Of a stretch of 12,500 bases of DNA, positions 1 through 8,862 are shown piece by piece. Source of the stretch: Leishmania martiniquensis. Its lineage: Eukaryota; Euglenozoa; Kinetoplastea; Trypanosomatida; Trypanosomatidae. How positions within the stretch are numbered: the first letter of the stretch is position 1; every line of letters begins with the position of its first letter. Both the position numbers and the translations under genes were made by a program. The stretch is from the NCBI RefSeq assembly GCF_017916325.1, contig NC_090158.1:82501-95000 (forward strand), written 5' to 3'. The notes below the pieces were generated by a model. The model had not been told where the DNA came from, did no database searches, and saw only the letters and a list, made by a program, of their open reading frames with translations.

Positions 1-2079
1 GCATGCGGAGTGCTAAGGGATAGGAGGTGTGCTCTCCTCACTGCCGGTAAGGGGAACGTGAACGGCATCAGCGGTGCCAGCGGCGCTGCCCGAACGGAAG
101 CTGCAGTTGTGCGCTCTCCCGCTGAGCCTCTTCCCCCACACACACACACGCCTATCGGGCCCCTTTTTGGTCTATGCTGCACGAGCCTCTAAGACACGGC
201 GCACGCCTTTCTCTCGATTAAACGTGCTCGTTCGGCGGCTTTAGCCGCTGCGGGGCCTTAGTAAATTGAGGCTCTGACGTGGTGGATGGCTCGCGCGCTG
301 CAGGACGCCTTCACCGTGGTTACTAGAGTGAAGCGTGCCTGGGTCCGTTAATGGCAGGCGAGCATGCAAGACGGTGAGCGCGAGGAGAAAGATGGGTAGG
401 AGCCCGGAAAGATATTGGCAGAGCAGCGGTTGCAGGTGACAGCCACTCCTCCCTGTTCCGTTCCTCTTCCCTACCACTCGCTGCCATACTCTCGGCCCGC
501 CCTCAATGAATCAAGCGCAGGAGCCGCGAGGTAGAGGGGAGGGACACTTTAGAAGCGGCGGACACGACAGCAATCTCTCGCCGCCATGAGGCTCCGAACA
601 CAGAACCCAAGACGTGTCTTTGAAGGGGACTTGTTCTCGCAACTGTGACGAAGAGGGCGTGGCAGGCTCGAACTGTCAGTAATCGCCTGTACTTTTCCCT
701 GAGGATAGTAAGGAGCAGGTACTGTGTACCTGAAACCTACTACGACTGCCGATAGCTGGGACAGGTGCTCAACGCCACCATGCTTGCTCCGCTCCCGAAC
801 TCCTCGAGCGGGACCTTGACCCGTCGTAACCTCTCTGCTGTCTCAAGTACATGTGTACAGTGTTCTGTTTCACATGCAGGCAGTGCTCGCAGCGGCAGCA
901 GCGACATCAGACGCTGCAGCGGTACCAAGAAACGCGAAACTACTGCTTGGGAGCTCTCCCTTCTCTTGCCTGCGTCAGTGAGCGTGCGTGTGCGCCCTCG
1001 ATGTTGGCGGCGGCGTGGAGCTGCTCCCACCAGCGCTGGCGGCGTCCGTTTATGGGTGACCTATCCATCTTATGGGTGATAGCGCCCCTCTGCTCGGTGC
1101 GTGGTGCTTATCTGCGAAATCCTTCTCCCTTTCGTTTTTTTACGCCGATGCCGCGTGGCGAGCTCGATGAAAGCTCTCGCAGTTACTGTTTGGGTCACGG
1201 AGACCTTTTTCTAGCAGCTTCAATCTCTGACTGCGACTCTCTGCTTTTGGGGGGGCTGCCAAAGCTGTTGTGCTGAGAACACCGAATGCGCGCTGCTGCC
1301 CGGCTCTTTCCCGATGGAGGTTAGCGCTGGCCGTTCAAGGGCGTCGGATGAACATGCTGCGACTTGTGTGGCCCCACATCTCCGCCACTTTCGGCCTCTC
1401 GCAAGCGCATCGCACTCGTCGCTCTATCTGTGGCTCTTTTGAATAGGACTCCATTGACGAGAACGCGGAGGTCTGGTGGGCCGCAACGTCACAAAGGCCG
1501 ACATAGTGTGACTCTATCGCGGACATTCACGGTGAGATCGAGCGCTCAGCCAGCATCCGTCCTTCACGTGACTACAATACAGGATGCAGCGCGATGAGGC
1601 TTAGGACCCTGGCGGCAGCCGTACGCCACATAAAGAGAAGAGCCCGGGGTCTGTGAGACGGCAGGAAACAATCTTCGCCAGGTCCCGGATGGGCTCTTCG
1701 ACGCTCCATCGATTCCTGCTGTGGCGGGTGGCTGGCGGCAACACGGCAGCGCAGATAGTGTGCTGCCTACTGCTCCACTGGGGCCGTGGCCCCTTCCTCC
1801 CCACTCCCCCCACCCCGAGCCTCCGCGCGCAGCAGTTGCCACCATGAGGGTGCCCGATCCAGCGCTGTTCCTGTCGCGCCCAATCAGACTTGCGCAGCGC
1901 CCAAGGCTTAATGCACAGCAGACGTGACGCTGCAATCGTGCACACAGTGGTGTGGTGGCCGGCCCTCATTCGCGCCGCATTGACTTTTGCTCTCGGGCGT
2001 CCATTGCTGCCCCCTTTCCGCTGTGGCCCCTCCCTCTCAGAACAACATTCCACGGGTCTTCTTCGAGCAGGTGCGCGCT

Positions 2080-2760
2080 CATCTACGGGCCCCCTTGCGC
2101 TTCACACACCCCACAGCCGTGAGAGGCATGCGAATGCAGGTGAGGCTGGAACACCTCCTGTTGTCACAGACGTACGGCGGTGCCTCACATTTGGAGGAGG
2201 ACGGGGTCGCGCGTGCATCGCTTCGCCCTCCCCCTCCCCACCATTGGCATGGGCGGCACCGGCAGATGAAGAGAGCGAGCCTTCCTTCTGTAGACGGCAA
2301 GGCCGCCCTGAGGGCAGGCCCCAAGAACTAAACATGTAAGAACCGCATGCGCGCTGCCATTCGCTGCCCGCGTGGCGCAGCACACAGCAAGAAGGCATTC
2401 AGGGGTCGGAAGAGGAGAAGTGGTGGGCGGAGAAGGGCACGAAGAGATCCGCACCGATCGACGGCGAAGCCCATGCGCGCGACATGTGCGGCACCCTCTC
2501 CCCTCACAGCCGATCGGGTCGGCTGGCGAGGCGCAGGGCTTGGCGGGCCATTGACCTGGCAATCGCCCGCTTCCTCATGGAGGTCGTCCGGCATGCGCCT
2601 AGGACATCCCCTATACCGCCCCCACCCGAACGGCACCTGCCTTCATGCAGGACCCTGGGCGTGGCCTGGTAAGAAACGGTAGGCGGTCCACCCAATCCCG
2701 TCTGGCGCTGAGAGCGCAGCACGTGCCCGACGAAGGGACCTGGAAAGGACGTGAGGGGGC
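2080..2760 (-). mobile_element. Possible degenerate SIDER-type retroposon
   Basis: Read on the minus strand, this G+C-rich stretch resembles in texture the extinct short retroposons (SIDERs, roughly 550 bp) common in Leishmania spacers and 3' UTRs. It has G-rich blocks, phrases I associate with those elements, and no coding capacity. The boundaries are estimates. I see no clear poly-A tail or target-site duplication, and it does not visibly match the other candidate at about 10060-10540. The call rests on remembered resemblance, not alignment; an ordinary G+C-rich spacer is the alternative. Confidence 0.25.
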
Positions 2761-2973
2761 CGCTGGGCGCGTCGCAGGATTCGGCAGCGGCAGGACACCA
2801 TGCCTCCGAGGATGAGGATTCAGCCATGACGCAGACAGAGGCCTGCGGGCTGTGGTTGTGTTTGCGCATGAGCTGCCATATAAGTGCCACGTTGGGCATC
2901 TTTGAAGGAAATGGCTCCGTCCATCGTTGGGCGGTCGAGCGCCGCGCGTCCTCGTTTGTGCAAAGGATCGTCT

Positions 2974-3039
2974 CGTGCCTGTTTTTTTCTTCGGCGCTTC
3001 TTTCCTTCACTGTGCTTCTCATTTCCTGTATCTGTCCAG
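2974..3039 (+). promoter_or_regulatory. Polypyrimidine tract and AG splice acceptor
   Basis: A run of about 64 bases that is mostly C and T, including a block of seven T residues near 2982-2988, ends in CAG with the AG at 3038-3039. This is the classic shape of a trypanosomatid spliced-leader acceptor, which would also direct polyadenylation of the transcript upstream. The first ATG after the AG is at 3074, giving a predicted genomic 5' UTR of 34 bases for the candidate small gene. The tract is one of the strongest in the window. Confidence 0.5.
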
Positions 3040-3073
3040 TCACACACACACCACGCAACGGCCTAAAGCGGGC

Positions 3074-3535
3074 ATGCGTATTCGTCTCCCGTGTCTGCAT
3101 CACATAGAGGTCGGCGGTGGACCTGTCGGTTCGTTGCACCGCAGCTTTTCATCACCGCGTCTTCAGACTGGAGCCGGCGTCTCGCGCCCCACCCGCGCTT
3201 TCTCCTGCACCCAGACCTTCACTACGCCGGTCGCCGTCACCATCTCAGTCGCGTGGGATACTCCGCGCGCCGCATTTTGCACGCCCGCCCGTCTCTTCGG
3301 CAGCGCACCATCTCGCGTTCGTCCGGTCGAGGCTCCCTCGGAGAACGCGCGGCGACAGAATGACCGCGAGGTGAGCGCCTCTGTAATCACTGTCATTATG
3401 CTCATAGTTCCGCTCTGGCTGTACGTTCTTGGCGCTCATGGGCAGGAGCGGAAGCGCGCCGCGGTGCGGGCGTGGGCGCTGGAGCAGCGAGCAGCTGACG
3501 GCACTACTAGGAGTGAGGCCGATGATAAGCCGTAG
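3074..3535 (+). CDS. Candidate small single-pass membrane protein
   Basis: This is an unrecognised 153-aa reading frame, not a certain gene. It opens at the first ATG after a strong pyrimidine tract and AG (3038-3039) and ends with TAG. Residues 1-99 are basic and Ser/Thr/Pro-rich with no acidic cluster. Residues about 101-120 form one hydrophobic, membrane-length segment, followed by a charged tail (about 122-153) rich in Arg, Ala and Glu and ending in acidic residues. The segment plus tail looks the most protein-like. Codon third positions are fairly G/C-rich in parts. A later in-frame ATG at 3398 would give only 45 aa; an ATG at 3360 in another frame stops after four codons, so a frameshifted or shorter gene is an alternative. 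Chance frames of this length occur elsewhere in the window, so confidence is modest. No function is assigned. Confidence 0.35.
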   Translation: MRIRLPCLHHIEVGGGPVGSLHRSFSSPRLQTGAGVSRPTRAFSCTQTFTTPVAVTISVAWDTPRAAFCTPARLFGSAPSRVRPVEAPSENARRQNDREVSASVITVIMLIVPLWLYVLGAHGQERKRAAVRAWALEQRAADGTTRSEADDKP

Positions 3536-4276
3536 AGCACTCTGGTGTGTGCGGCGGACGCCGTGCTGTGCGACAAGTGGGGAAAGCCTTTGCTCCCGGT
3601 TTTTCTTTCCCCTGTAGCGCAACTGGCGCCGTTTACTACCTCCACGTCTCCCTCACGCCATCGTGGAGAGGGTGGCACGCTGCCACCTCAACGGCAGAAA
3701 GTTGTGTGGGGCGGCGTAGATACGCAATTTGAACCCGGCTTCACAGCGGACTATACTGCTGCACACGAACGTATGGACACAGCGGAGCGACCGCCACAAC
3801 TGCTGCGCTGGTATTGCGATCCTCGTCTCGGATCACGCTATCGCCCTTCAATAGGAGGAACTTCTTGGCCTTGGCTGTTGTCTAAGAGTTGTGTGAACGA
3901 AGCCGTCGTATGAGTGGGCGAAGGCGGCTCCCCGTGATGGGCTGCTCTGCCGTTCTTTTCTCCCCGCCTCTTCCATTTCGGAGGTGCGATTCGTGCCTGT
4001 GTATGGCTGATGAGAGCGGCTGTACAACACAGCCAGCCTATATCGTCTCTCCCGTCGTGTTTTTGCATGGCTCCGCCCTCTTCTCCTGTCGTGGATTCTT
4101 CGCCCCTGTGCTTCGCGTGGCTGGCATTGGCTCGGGAGATGCGTCGTTGATGTCGATGTCTGCGTCCGGTGCAGAAAGGGCGCCTTTTACCGTTTTCTTC
4201 CGTCTACGCCCCTTTCCTCTTTCACACGAACCGAAGGGGGAGAAGGCATCTCCGTCTAGGCGCACGCGCTGTTTGA

Positions 4277-4332
4277 CTTTTTTTGTTTTCTCTGTCTCTC
4301 TCTTCATATCTCGTCCGTTGGAATGCGCCAAG
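4277..4332 (+). promoter_or_regulatory. Polypyrimidine tract and AG splice acceptor
   Basis: About 42 bases almost wholly of T and C, including a seven-T block and TCTCTCTC, are followed by AG dinucleotides at 4331-4332 and 4341-4342, with a further one at 4430-4431. This fits a spliced-leader acceptor for the gene at 4482. It also explains why the upstream in-frame ATG at 4323 is unlikely to be used: it lies before the first AG and would be removed from the mature mRNA. Confidence 0.55.
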
Positions 4333-4345
4333 GTGCGGTCAGGGT

Positions 4346-4375
4346 ATGCGCGGGAGTCGGCGGCGGCGGCCGTAG
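4346..4375 (+). other. Possible short upstream ORF in the leader
   Basis: If splicing uses the AG at 4332 or 4342, the first ATG in the mRNA is at 4346. It is out of frame with the main gene and opens nine Arg/Gly-rich codons before TAG. Such a uORF could damp translation of the downstream protein. If the AG at 4431 is used instead, the leader has no ATG and the uORF is absent, so acceptor choice could switch its effect. This is inference from sequence only. Confidence 0.3.
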
Positions 4376-4481
4376 GTGCACCGCTGTCGCCACGCGCCTT
4401 TATACACGCGGCATCCCTTTCACTCCCCAAGGCACCATTCAAGATTTCACGTCCTCTCCACGGCACGGACACTTGGCTGAT

Positions 4482-4964
4482 ATGCAGCGCAACATCGACA
4501 AGAGGGCGGGGAGGGCCCTGTCTGGACTATACGAAGGCCCGACCATCACGACCAAGGAAGGACCTAGGCCACTTTTTTCGGCCGAAAACGCGCGACATCC
4601 CAGCCGCGGCACAGTACCACGCCCCACGTCACCGCCGCCGTACGCTCCGCAGTTTACTGCCTTCCCTGTGACGCGTGAAGACATGACACCGCAACCCTCT
4701 GCTTCCTACCAGCGCGATCTCCGCAGCGACCCTGCGTACGCCGAAGATCCAGAGCACATCGTCGCGGCACGTCAGCGGGCCATGTCCATGCAGAGCGACT
4801 CTTACGGCGATGCGATGCGTGGGATGGTGGCTCCGCCACCACCCCTGGACCCCGCCGCGCCGCAAGCGTACCGGCAGCCCCGGGCTCAGCTGACTGTGAG
4901 CTGGTGGATGCTGATGTGGTCCTTTGTAGTCCTTTTCACGGTGATGGCTATGCTCGGAAAGTAG
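4482..4964 (+). CDS. Tail-anchored-like hypothetical membrane protein
   Basis: A 160-aa protein that I do not recognise with certainty. Residues 1-135 are hydrophilic and rich in Pro, Arg, Ser and Ala, with Pro clusters near 46-55 and 118-125, and look largely disordered. Residues about 138-157 form a single Trp- and Met-rich hydrophobic segment ending three residues before the C-terminal Gly-Lys, so the protein is predicted to be C-terminally anchored with its bulk in the cytosol. The overall plan (small, disordered head, terminal anchor ending in GK) resembles Sec61-beta-type translocon subunits, but the match is too weak to name. The start at 4482 is preferred over the in-frame ATG at 4323 because the latter precedes the predicted splice acceptor. 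A conserved Leishmania gene of unknown function upstream of YIP1 in the H locus would fit this place. Confidence 0.72.
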   Translation: MQRNIDKRAGRALSGLYEGPTITTKEGPRPLFSAENARHPSRGTVPRPTSPPPYAPQFTAFPVTREDMTPQPSASYQRDLRSDPAYAEDPEHIVAARQRAMSMQSDSYGDAMRGMVAPPPPLDPAAPQAYRQPRAQLTVSWWMLMWSFVVLFTVMAMLGK

Positions 4965-5304
4965 TGGTGAGGAGATGAGGTCAGTGGGCGACCGAGAGGC
5001 GCCGTCGAGGTAGCACGGCCTTGCTAGAGGTGGATGAAGGACGCTCTCCCCGAACCGTTTCAACCTCCCCGCATTCCCCTCGCCCCTCTTCCCCATCCCT
5101 CCAGCTGATGCCGCTCTTTGGGAATCGTTGCGGAGTGGTTTGGGGGACTCCTTTGCATACGACCTGGTGGCCAACCCTCTCTCTTCCCCTGTGAGCGTGT
5201 ACGGCCTGCGGCCGCATGCGGAGCTGCGCAAGCCTCAAGTAGATGAAAGGAGGCCGAAGATGGCGCCGGTGAATAGGTGTGTCGGTGTGCCTCCCCCTCC
5301 CCCT

Positions 5305-5322
5305 CACACACACACACACACA
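5305..5322. repeat. (CA)9 microsatellite
   Basis: Nine uninterrupted CA units follow a C-rich stretch. Such runs are common in Leishmania spacers and are useful as length-variable strain markers. Confidence 0.9.
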
Positions 5323-5589
5323 GAAACAGCGTGCGTGGTTAGCATCACGGAACGTCTCGCCGATTGTGCAGAGAGAGAGAGGCAGAAGAAAGGCGCACGA
5401 TTTACTGGCAACCTCCTTCCTCTGCCGTGCCTCCGAGGAGATGCGCAACGGAAGAGGATGAGGGGGCACAGCACCTCCAAGCCCGTATGTGTGGGTACAG
5501 CTGGTAGCCCCGCTTGTATCAACTCCTTGTTGTAAGTCCTTCCAGCCACCACAGTCGTCCTTCATTGCATTTCGTTCCGCTATTCCATG

Positions 5590-5744
5590 CCACCCCTCCC
5601 CTCCCCTCACCTGCCGTCTTCATGCACTCACCACTTGCACATACGCCCCGCCGTACACGTGTCCCCCTCACACACGTCCTTCTTCGTCGTACGATGCGTC
5701 GACTCCCATCGACCCTCCACTACGTGCCGTCATACAGCTTCTAG
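5590..5744 (+). promoter_or_regulatory. Pyrimidine tracts and AG splice acceptors
   Basis: Two C/T-rich tracts (about 5590-5622 and 5661-5690) are followed by the first AG dinucleotides at 5736-5737 and 5743-5744. The first ATG downstream is at 5773, giving a predicted leader of 28-35 bases that is A/G-rich. This spacing is typical of trypanosomatid trans-splicing and is the main support for the small ORF that follows. Confidence 0.45.
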
Positions 5745-5772
5745 CAAACGTAAAAGGGAAAGACAAGGCGGC

Positions 5773-6039
5773 ATGCTCCGTATAGCGCACCTCTGTGCTC
5801 GCCGTGGAATTCACGGAAGGCAGCCCGCCGCACCGCTACCGCAGCCACCGCACTACTCGGGCAGCAGCAGCGGCCCATCGCGGAGGCTGACGATGAGCAA
5901 GCGCCGACTGATGATGAGGCAGAAGCACTACTGCAGAACCACGTCATCTGGCCCCATCTGCGTCATGCTCATGTCGTATGTGTGTTATGTGATTTACCAA
6001 ACCCGATATGGGTCCGATGATGATCGCATGTTCCGGTAA
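5773..6039 (+). CDS. Candidate small, possibly mitochondrial membrane protein
   Basis: An unrecognised 88-aa frame starting at the first ATG after a good acceptor region and ending in TAA. Residues 1-17 contain four Arg, no acidic residue and alternating hydrophobics, as in a mitochondrial targeting presequence. Residues 18-39 are Pro/Ser/Gly-rich, 41-56 strongly basic, about 61-75 form a short hydrophobic segment rich in Val, Tyr, Met and Cys, and the tail has an acidic triplet (82-84) before a basic end. A second start at 5893 would remove the presequence-like part. The hydrophobic segment is short for a membrane span, and another frame over the same DNA encodes an acidic Asp/Glu/Ala-rich stretch, so it is not certain which frame, if any, is coding. 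No function is assigned. Confidence 0.35.
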   Translation: MLRIAHLCARRGIHGRQPAAPLPQPPHYSGSSSGPSRRLTMSKRRLMMRQKHYCRTTSSGPICVMLMSYVCYVIYQTRYGSDDDRMFR

Positions 6040-8220
6040 ACCCCTGAGACTGCACGCACCGCGTCGCGGCTGCCCGCTGCGTCCCGCCCCCAAATGAGTA
6101 GCGACGGTCAGCGAGGGAAGACTAGGCGGCGGAAGGGAGAGACGCGGAGTGTGACGTTGCGTGATGTCCTGTGTGTGTGTGTCTTTGTGTCTGTGTGCGA
6201 GGGGCTGCGTCTATCTGTGCGCTCTCTCAGCCTCAGAATGCGGGTGCACTCTCGTGTGGCTCATCTCTTTTGCTCTGTCCCATGAGCGCCCGCATGGGCC
6301 GTGCGGGGGGCCTTCATGCAGACGCGCACGCGGGTACGCGCGCGTTTATTTGAGTGGTTTCGGTACGCAAGCGATATCTTCAGCGTACCGCCACCAACGT
6401 CATCTTTTCATTTTAGGCATGCCCATCTTGCCGCCGAAGCGTCGACCGTTTTCCGCGCACAGCCTCAGGGCACCTGCCACTGCTGCTCCGCAGTTACGCC
6501 AAAAAACTGCACGACCCAACATTGCTCGACGTTGTTCAGCCGATTTCGAGCTCCGTTGCGCGCAGCGAGTTATGGGCCTGGCATTACGGTCGACACCCGC
6601 GGCGCTGCTCACGAACGAAAGCAACCGCTGCATGCGTGAACTACGTGTATCGTCGACAGGATTCGTAGCAAGCTGGTACAAGTGTGAGCGTGACCGCATT
6701 TCTTGTTGGCGTGGTACAAGGCCAGGTTTTCTGCCCGTGACACCGACCGTGCGTAAGCGTAGCTGAGCGCCGCCTGTAAGCTGCGTGGTCTTTCCTCGCC
6801 GAGTGAATACTGGCGCCTGATGCCATGGCAGGGTGCCACGTATCGGTGACAGTGAATGAGTCTGTCAAAAGAGGCGGAAGCACGCAGGTTACAGAAGACC
6901 GCGTGAGATGTTGGCGGTTGAGGCAATCGTACGCGTTGCGCGCATCCGTGTGGGCGGCGCCATTTCCCTTTCACGGAGGGCACTGGAGAGAAGATACAGA
7001 CGTCTCAGCGCAGTTCAAGGCGAGCACTAAAGGCCCTCCAGAACCTCTGCACGCTCCCCCCTCGCGCGCTCCTCAGCCACCGTTGGCGCCCTCGTGAGCG
7101 CGTCCATTTCCAGCGCTCGCACGCTTGGGCAGGCGCACAAGCGCCCGTGTACATCGCCCCTTTTTTTCGTTCGCTTCTCTGCGCCTCCCTCTGTTTGGTG
7201 AAGGCCTTCCGCCCTTGTGAGGACCGCCTGCGTCTTCTCTCGGGTCTCTGGTGTGCCTTTGAGCCCGAGGACCCTACTCGCACTTTCTGTCTCCATGTGT
7301 GGCATTACTATACCGCTTATTCACATGCTTCCCTGCACTACTCTTCCGCGCACATACAGGCGCGCACCGGCATCGTCGTACGTGTCGGCGACGCTCTTGA
7401 TGGGTAAGATCCGCCATACACTGCGGTATCGCATCTGTTTTGGGCTGACCAGCTGAACCCGCAACCGCCGCGATGGTGCTGACGATCATGGTACTCACCT
7501 CCAGGTGTCGCTGAGGATTCGTCACAGAGAATAAGTCGCTGGCAGCTTGCCCCAGGCATCTGTCACGGGGTTCCGCTGCTGCATCGCACGGGAAGACATC
7601 ATTCCTCAGGGAGGGGGGACTGCGTGGAGCTTCACGATTGTCCCTGGGTGTGGTGCACGTACTTGAATAAGCTGCAGAGTATGGCGCTGCGCGGCTGACC
7701 GACTCGCACAGCGGCAGAGGAGTGGGGCATCGTTTGCTGGTAGGGGCGCAGAGAACGCGGGGCAGCCAACGAGAACGTGGATTCGGTGCGCGCCTATGCT
7801 GTTGAAGTGAAGGCGGCACTCCTTCCTATGCCGACGCAGCAGTGTTTGGCGGCGCGGCTCACGTCGAGCATTGCTATTACGACAAAAGGCACTAGCGCCC
7901 CTCACGCCATCACGGGTGGGCAGAGGAAGGCGTGCAGAAAATGTTTGCATGCATCGGCAGCACTCAAGGTTACATGCGTCCGAGAAAAAAAACGCATAGG
8001 CATTCAGCGTGTGTCGGTGCCTCTCTTTCTCCCTTTGTGTTCAAGCGCGTCTGCGCGACACTTCGCTCGCTTCGATTATTTTTTGTTCTCTGTCTCCTCT
8101 GTGCAGCTGCGCCGCTCCCTCGCTTGTCGAGCTGCACGACGAGCTGACGTTCTTCACAGCCTTCCCCGCCCCCTTACCCTTACGGCTCTGCGAATACTCT
8201 CGCATTGCCTCTGTGCAAAT

Positions 8221-8415
8221 ATGCGCAGCAACGGATGCACAGCGTGTCGAATGCTCACAGAGACGCCATGCGGATGGCACACACGAAACAAACGGGAACC
8301 ACGCGGTGCTTCCCTCAGGCGGATGTGCGCCTGCATGCGCTGCGGCCCGCAGCACACATCGTCGCATGATTTGACGCTTTTCACGCAGGTCCCCTCTCGG
8401 TGGCTCTTCACGTGA
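8221..8415 (+). CDS. Weak candidate: 64-aa cysteine-rich ORF
   Basis: The first ATG after the orphan pyrimidine tract and CAG at 8073-8106 opens 64 codons. The product has six Cys residues arranged as CxxC (6, 9), a lone Cys17 and CxCxxC (36, 38, 41), a pattern that could bind zinc. There is no recognisable family, the codon use is not convincing, and G+C-rich chance frames are often Cys-rich. It is listed so it can be tested, not as a gene I believe in. Confidence 0.15.
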   Translation: MRSNGCTACRMLTETPCGWHTRNKREPRGASLRRMCACMRCGPQHTSSHDLTLFTQVPSRWLFT

Positions 8416-8652
8416 AAAGGCGCCCTCTTCCGATGCCGCCCAACCCTCTTTCCCCGCGCGCGTCGCGTCTCCCCCCTCCCCACCGTCCTCCCTCCCTCCC
8501 GCATGTGCGCTAAACATACTCTTCACGAACGCTATCATCACGCAACGCGCTGTGCAATGCTGTCCGTGTGGACGTCAAACTATTCCCACCGTCCTCGCCA
8601 ATACCCCTTACACCAGTTTAGCTTCGCTGCCACCTCTCACCGACGACACTCG

Positions 8653-8669
8653 CACACACACACACACAC
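8653..8669. repeat. (CA)8 microsatellite
   Basis: Eight CA units plus a final C in the spacer upstream of YIP1. It is similar in type to the runs at 137-149 and 5305-5322. Confidence 0.9.
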
Positions 8670-8862
8670 TGGTGCAGCGCCGTTTTCGCCCTCTGTCTTT
8701 TTCTTTTCAAGAATTATTCGCTGGCGGAAAGGCCTTTCAGACGAGGGACGAGAAGTGCGGTCACATACCGGCAAAGGAAGAACGCGAAGTTTCGGCATCG
8801 CCTGCTGACCTCCTCGCCCTTCTCCGTCTCTGCAAGGTGAGGTGCACCGCGAGGCCGATCAC

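Larger units (their letters stand above)
1..3073. other. Long spacer without a convincing gene
   Basis: I see no gene I can support here. Open frames exist on both strands (for example plus 851-1276 and 1890-2339, minus 1601-2053 and 2504-3139), but they overlap one another, their translations are low-complexity Arg/Pro/Ser/Cys mixtures, and none shows a domain or membrane pattern. This is typical of chance frames in G+C-rich DNA. The stretch holds a short CA run (137-149), a 10-base direct repeat at 1050 and 1070, and a possible degenerate retroposon on the minus strand at about 2080-2760. In an H-locus layout it would be the spacer or 3' UTR downstream of an upstream gene that lies outside the window; that placement is inference. 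Confidence 0.6.
3536..4481. other. Spacer upstream of the 160-aa membrane protein gene
   Basis: Several frames cross this stretch (plus 3545-3913, plus 3889-4671, minus 4038-4472), but they lack recognisable domains, and two overlap the better-supported gene or its leader. The main feature is the T/C-rich tract at 4277-4318 that precedes the gene at 4482. Nothing else is identifiable. Confidence 0.5.
4965..5772. other. Spacer with CA repeat and pyrimidine tracts
   Basis: This is probably the 3' UTR of the gene ending at 4964 followed by the leader region of the next candidate. It contains a nine-unit CA run (5305-5322), a short GA run near 5371-5382, a NotI-like GCGGCCGC next to a 10-base palindrome near 5208-5220, and C/T-rich stretches from 5580 onward. 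Frames here (plus 5128-5535, minus 4981-5610) show no protein-like features. Confidence 0.55.

Noticed and set aside
2504..3139. 211-aa minus-strand frame
   Set aside because: It lies opposite the local splice tract, is low complexity, and overlaps the retroposon-like segment. There is no evidence of minus-strand transcription.
4323..4481. N-terminal extension of the 160-aa protein to the ATG at 4323
   Set aside because: That ATG lies before the first AG after the pyrimidine tract, so it should be absent from the mature mRNA. The extension is Gly/Arg-rich and not protein-like.
3889..4671. 260-aa plus-strand open frame
   Set aside because: It overlaps the better gene at 4482 in a different frame, spans the splice tract, and shows no domain.
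4000..6030. TGATGA motifs as C boxes of C/D snoRNAs
   Set aside because: No correctly spaced D box with short terminal pairing could be paired with them, and the motif is common by chance.
6161..6766. 201-aa plus-strand frame, or its internal start at 6419
   Set aside because: A T-rich tract with AG ends only two bases before the ATG at 6419, leaving almost no leader. Codon endings are not G/C-biased and there is no recognisable feature.
8169..8184. Telomere-like CCCTTACCCTTA
   Set aside because: The trypanosomatid telomere strand is CCCTAA. The order of bases differs and there are only two units.
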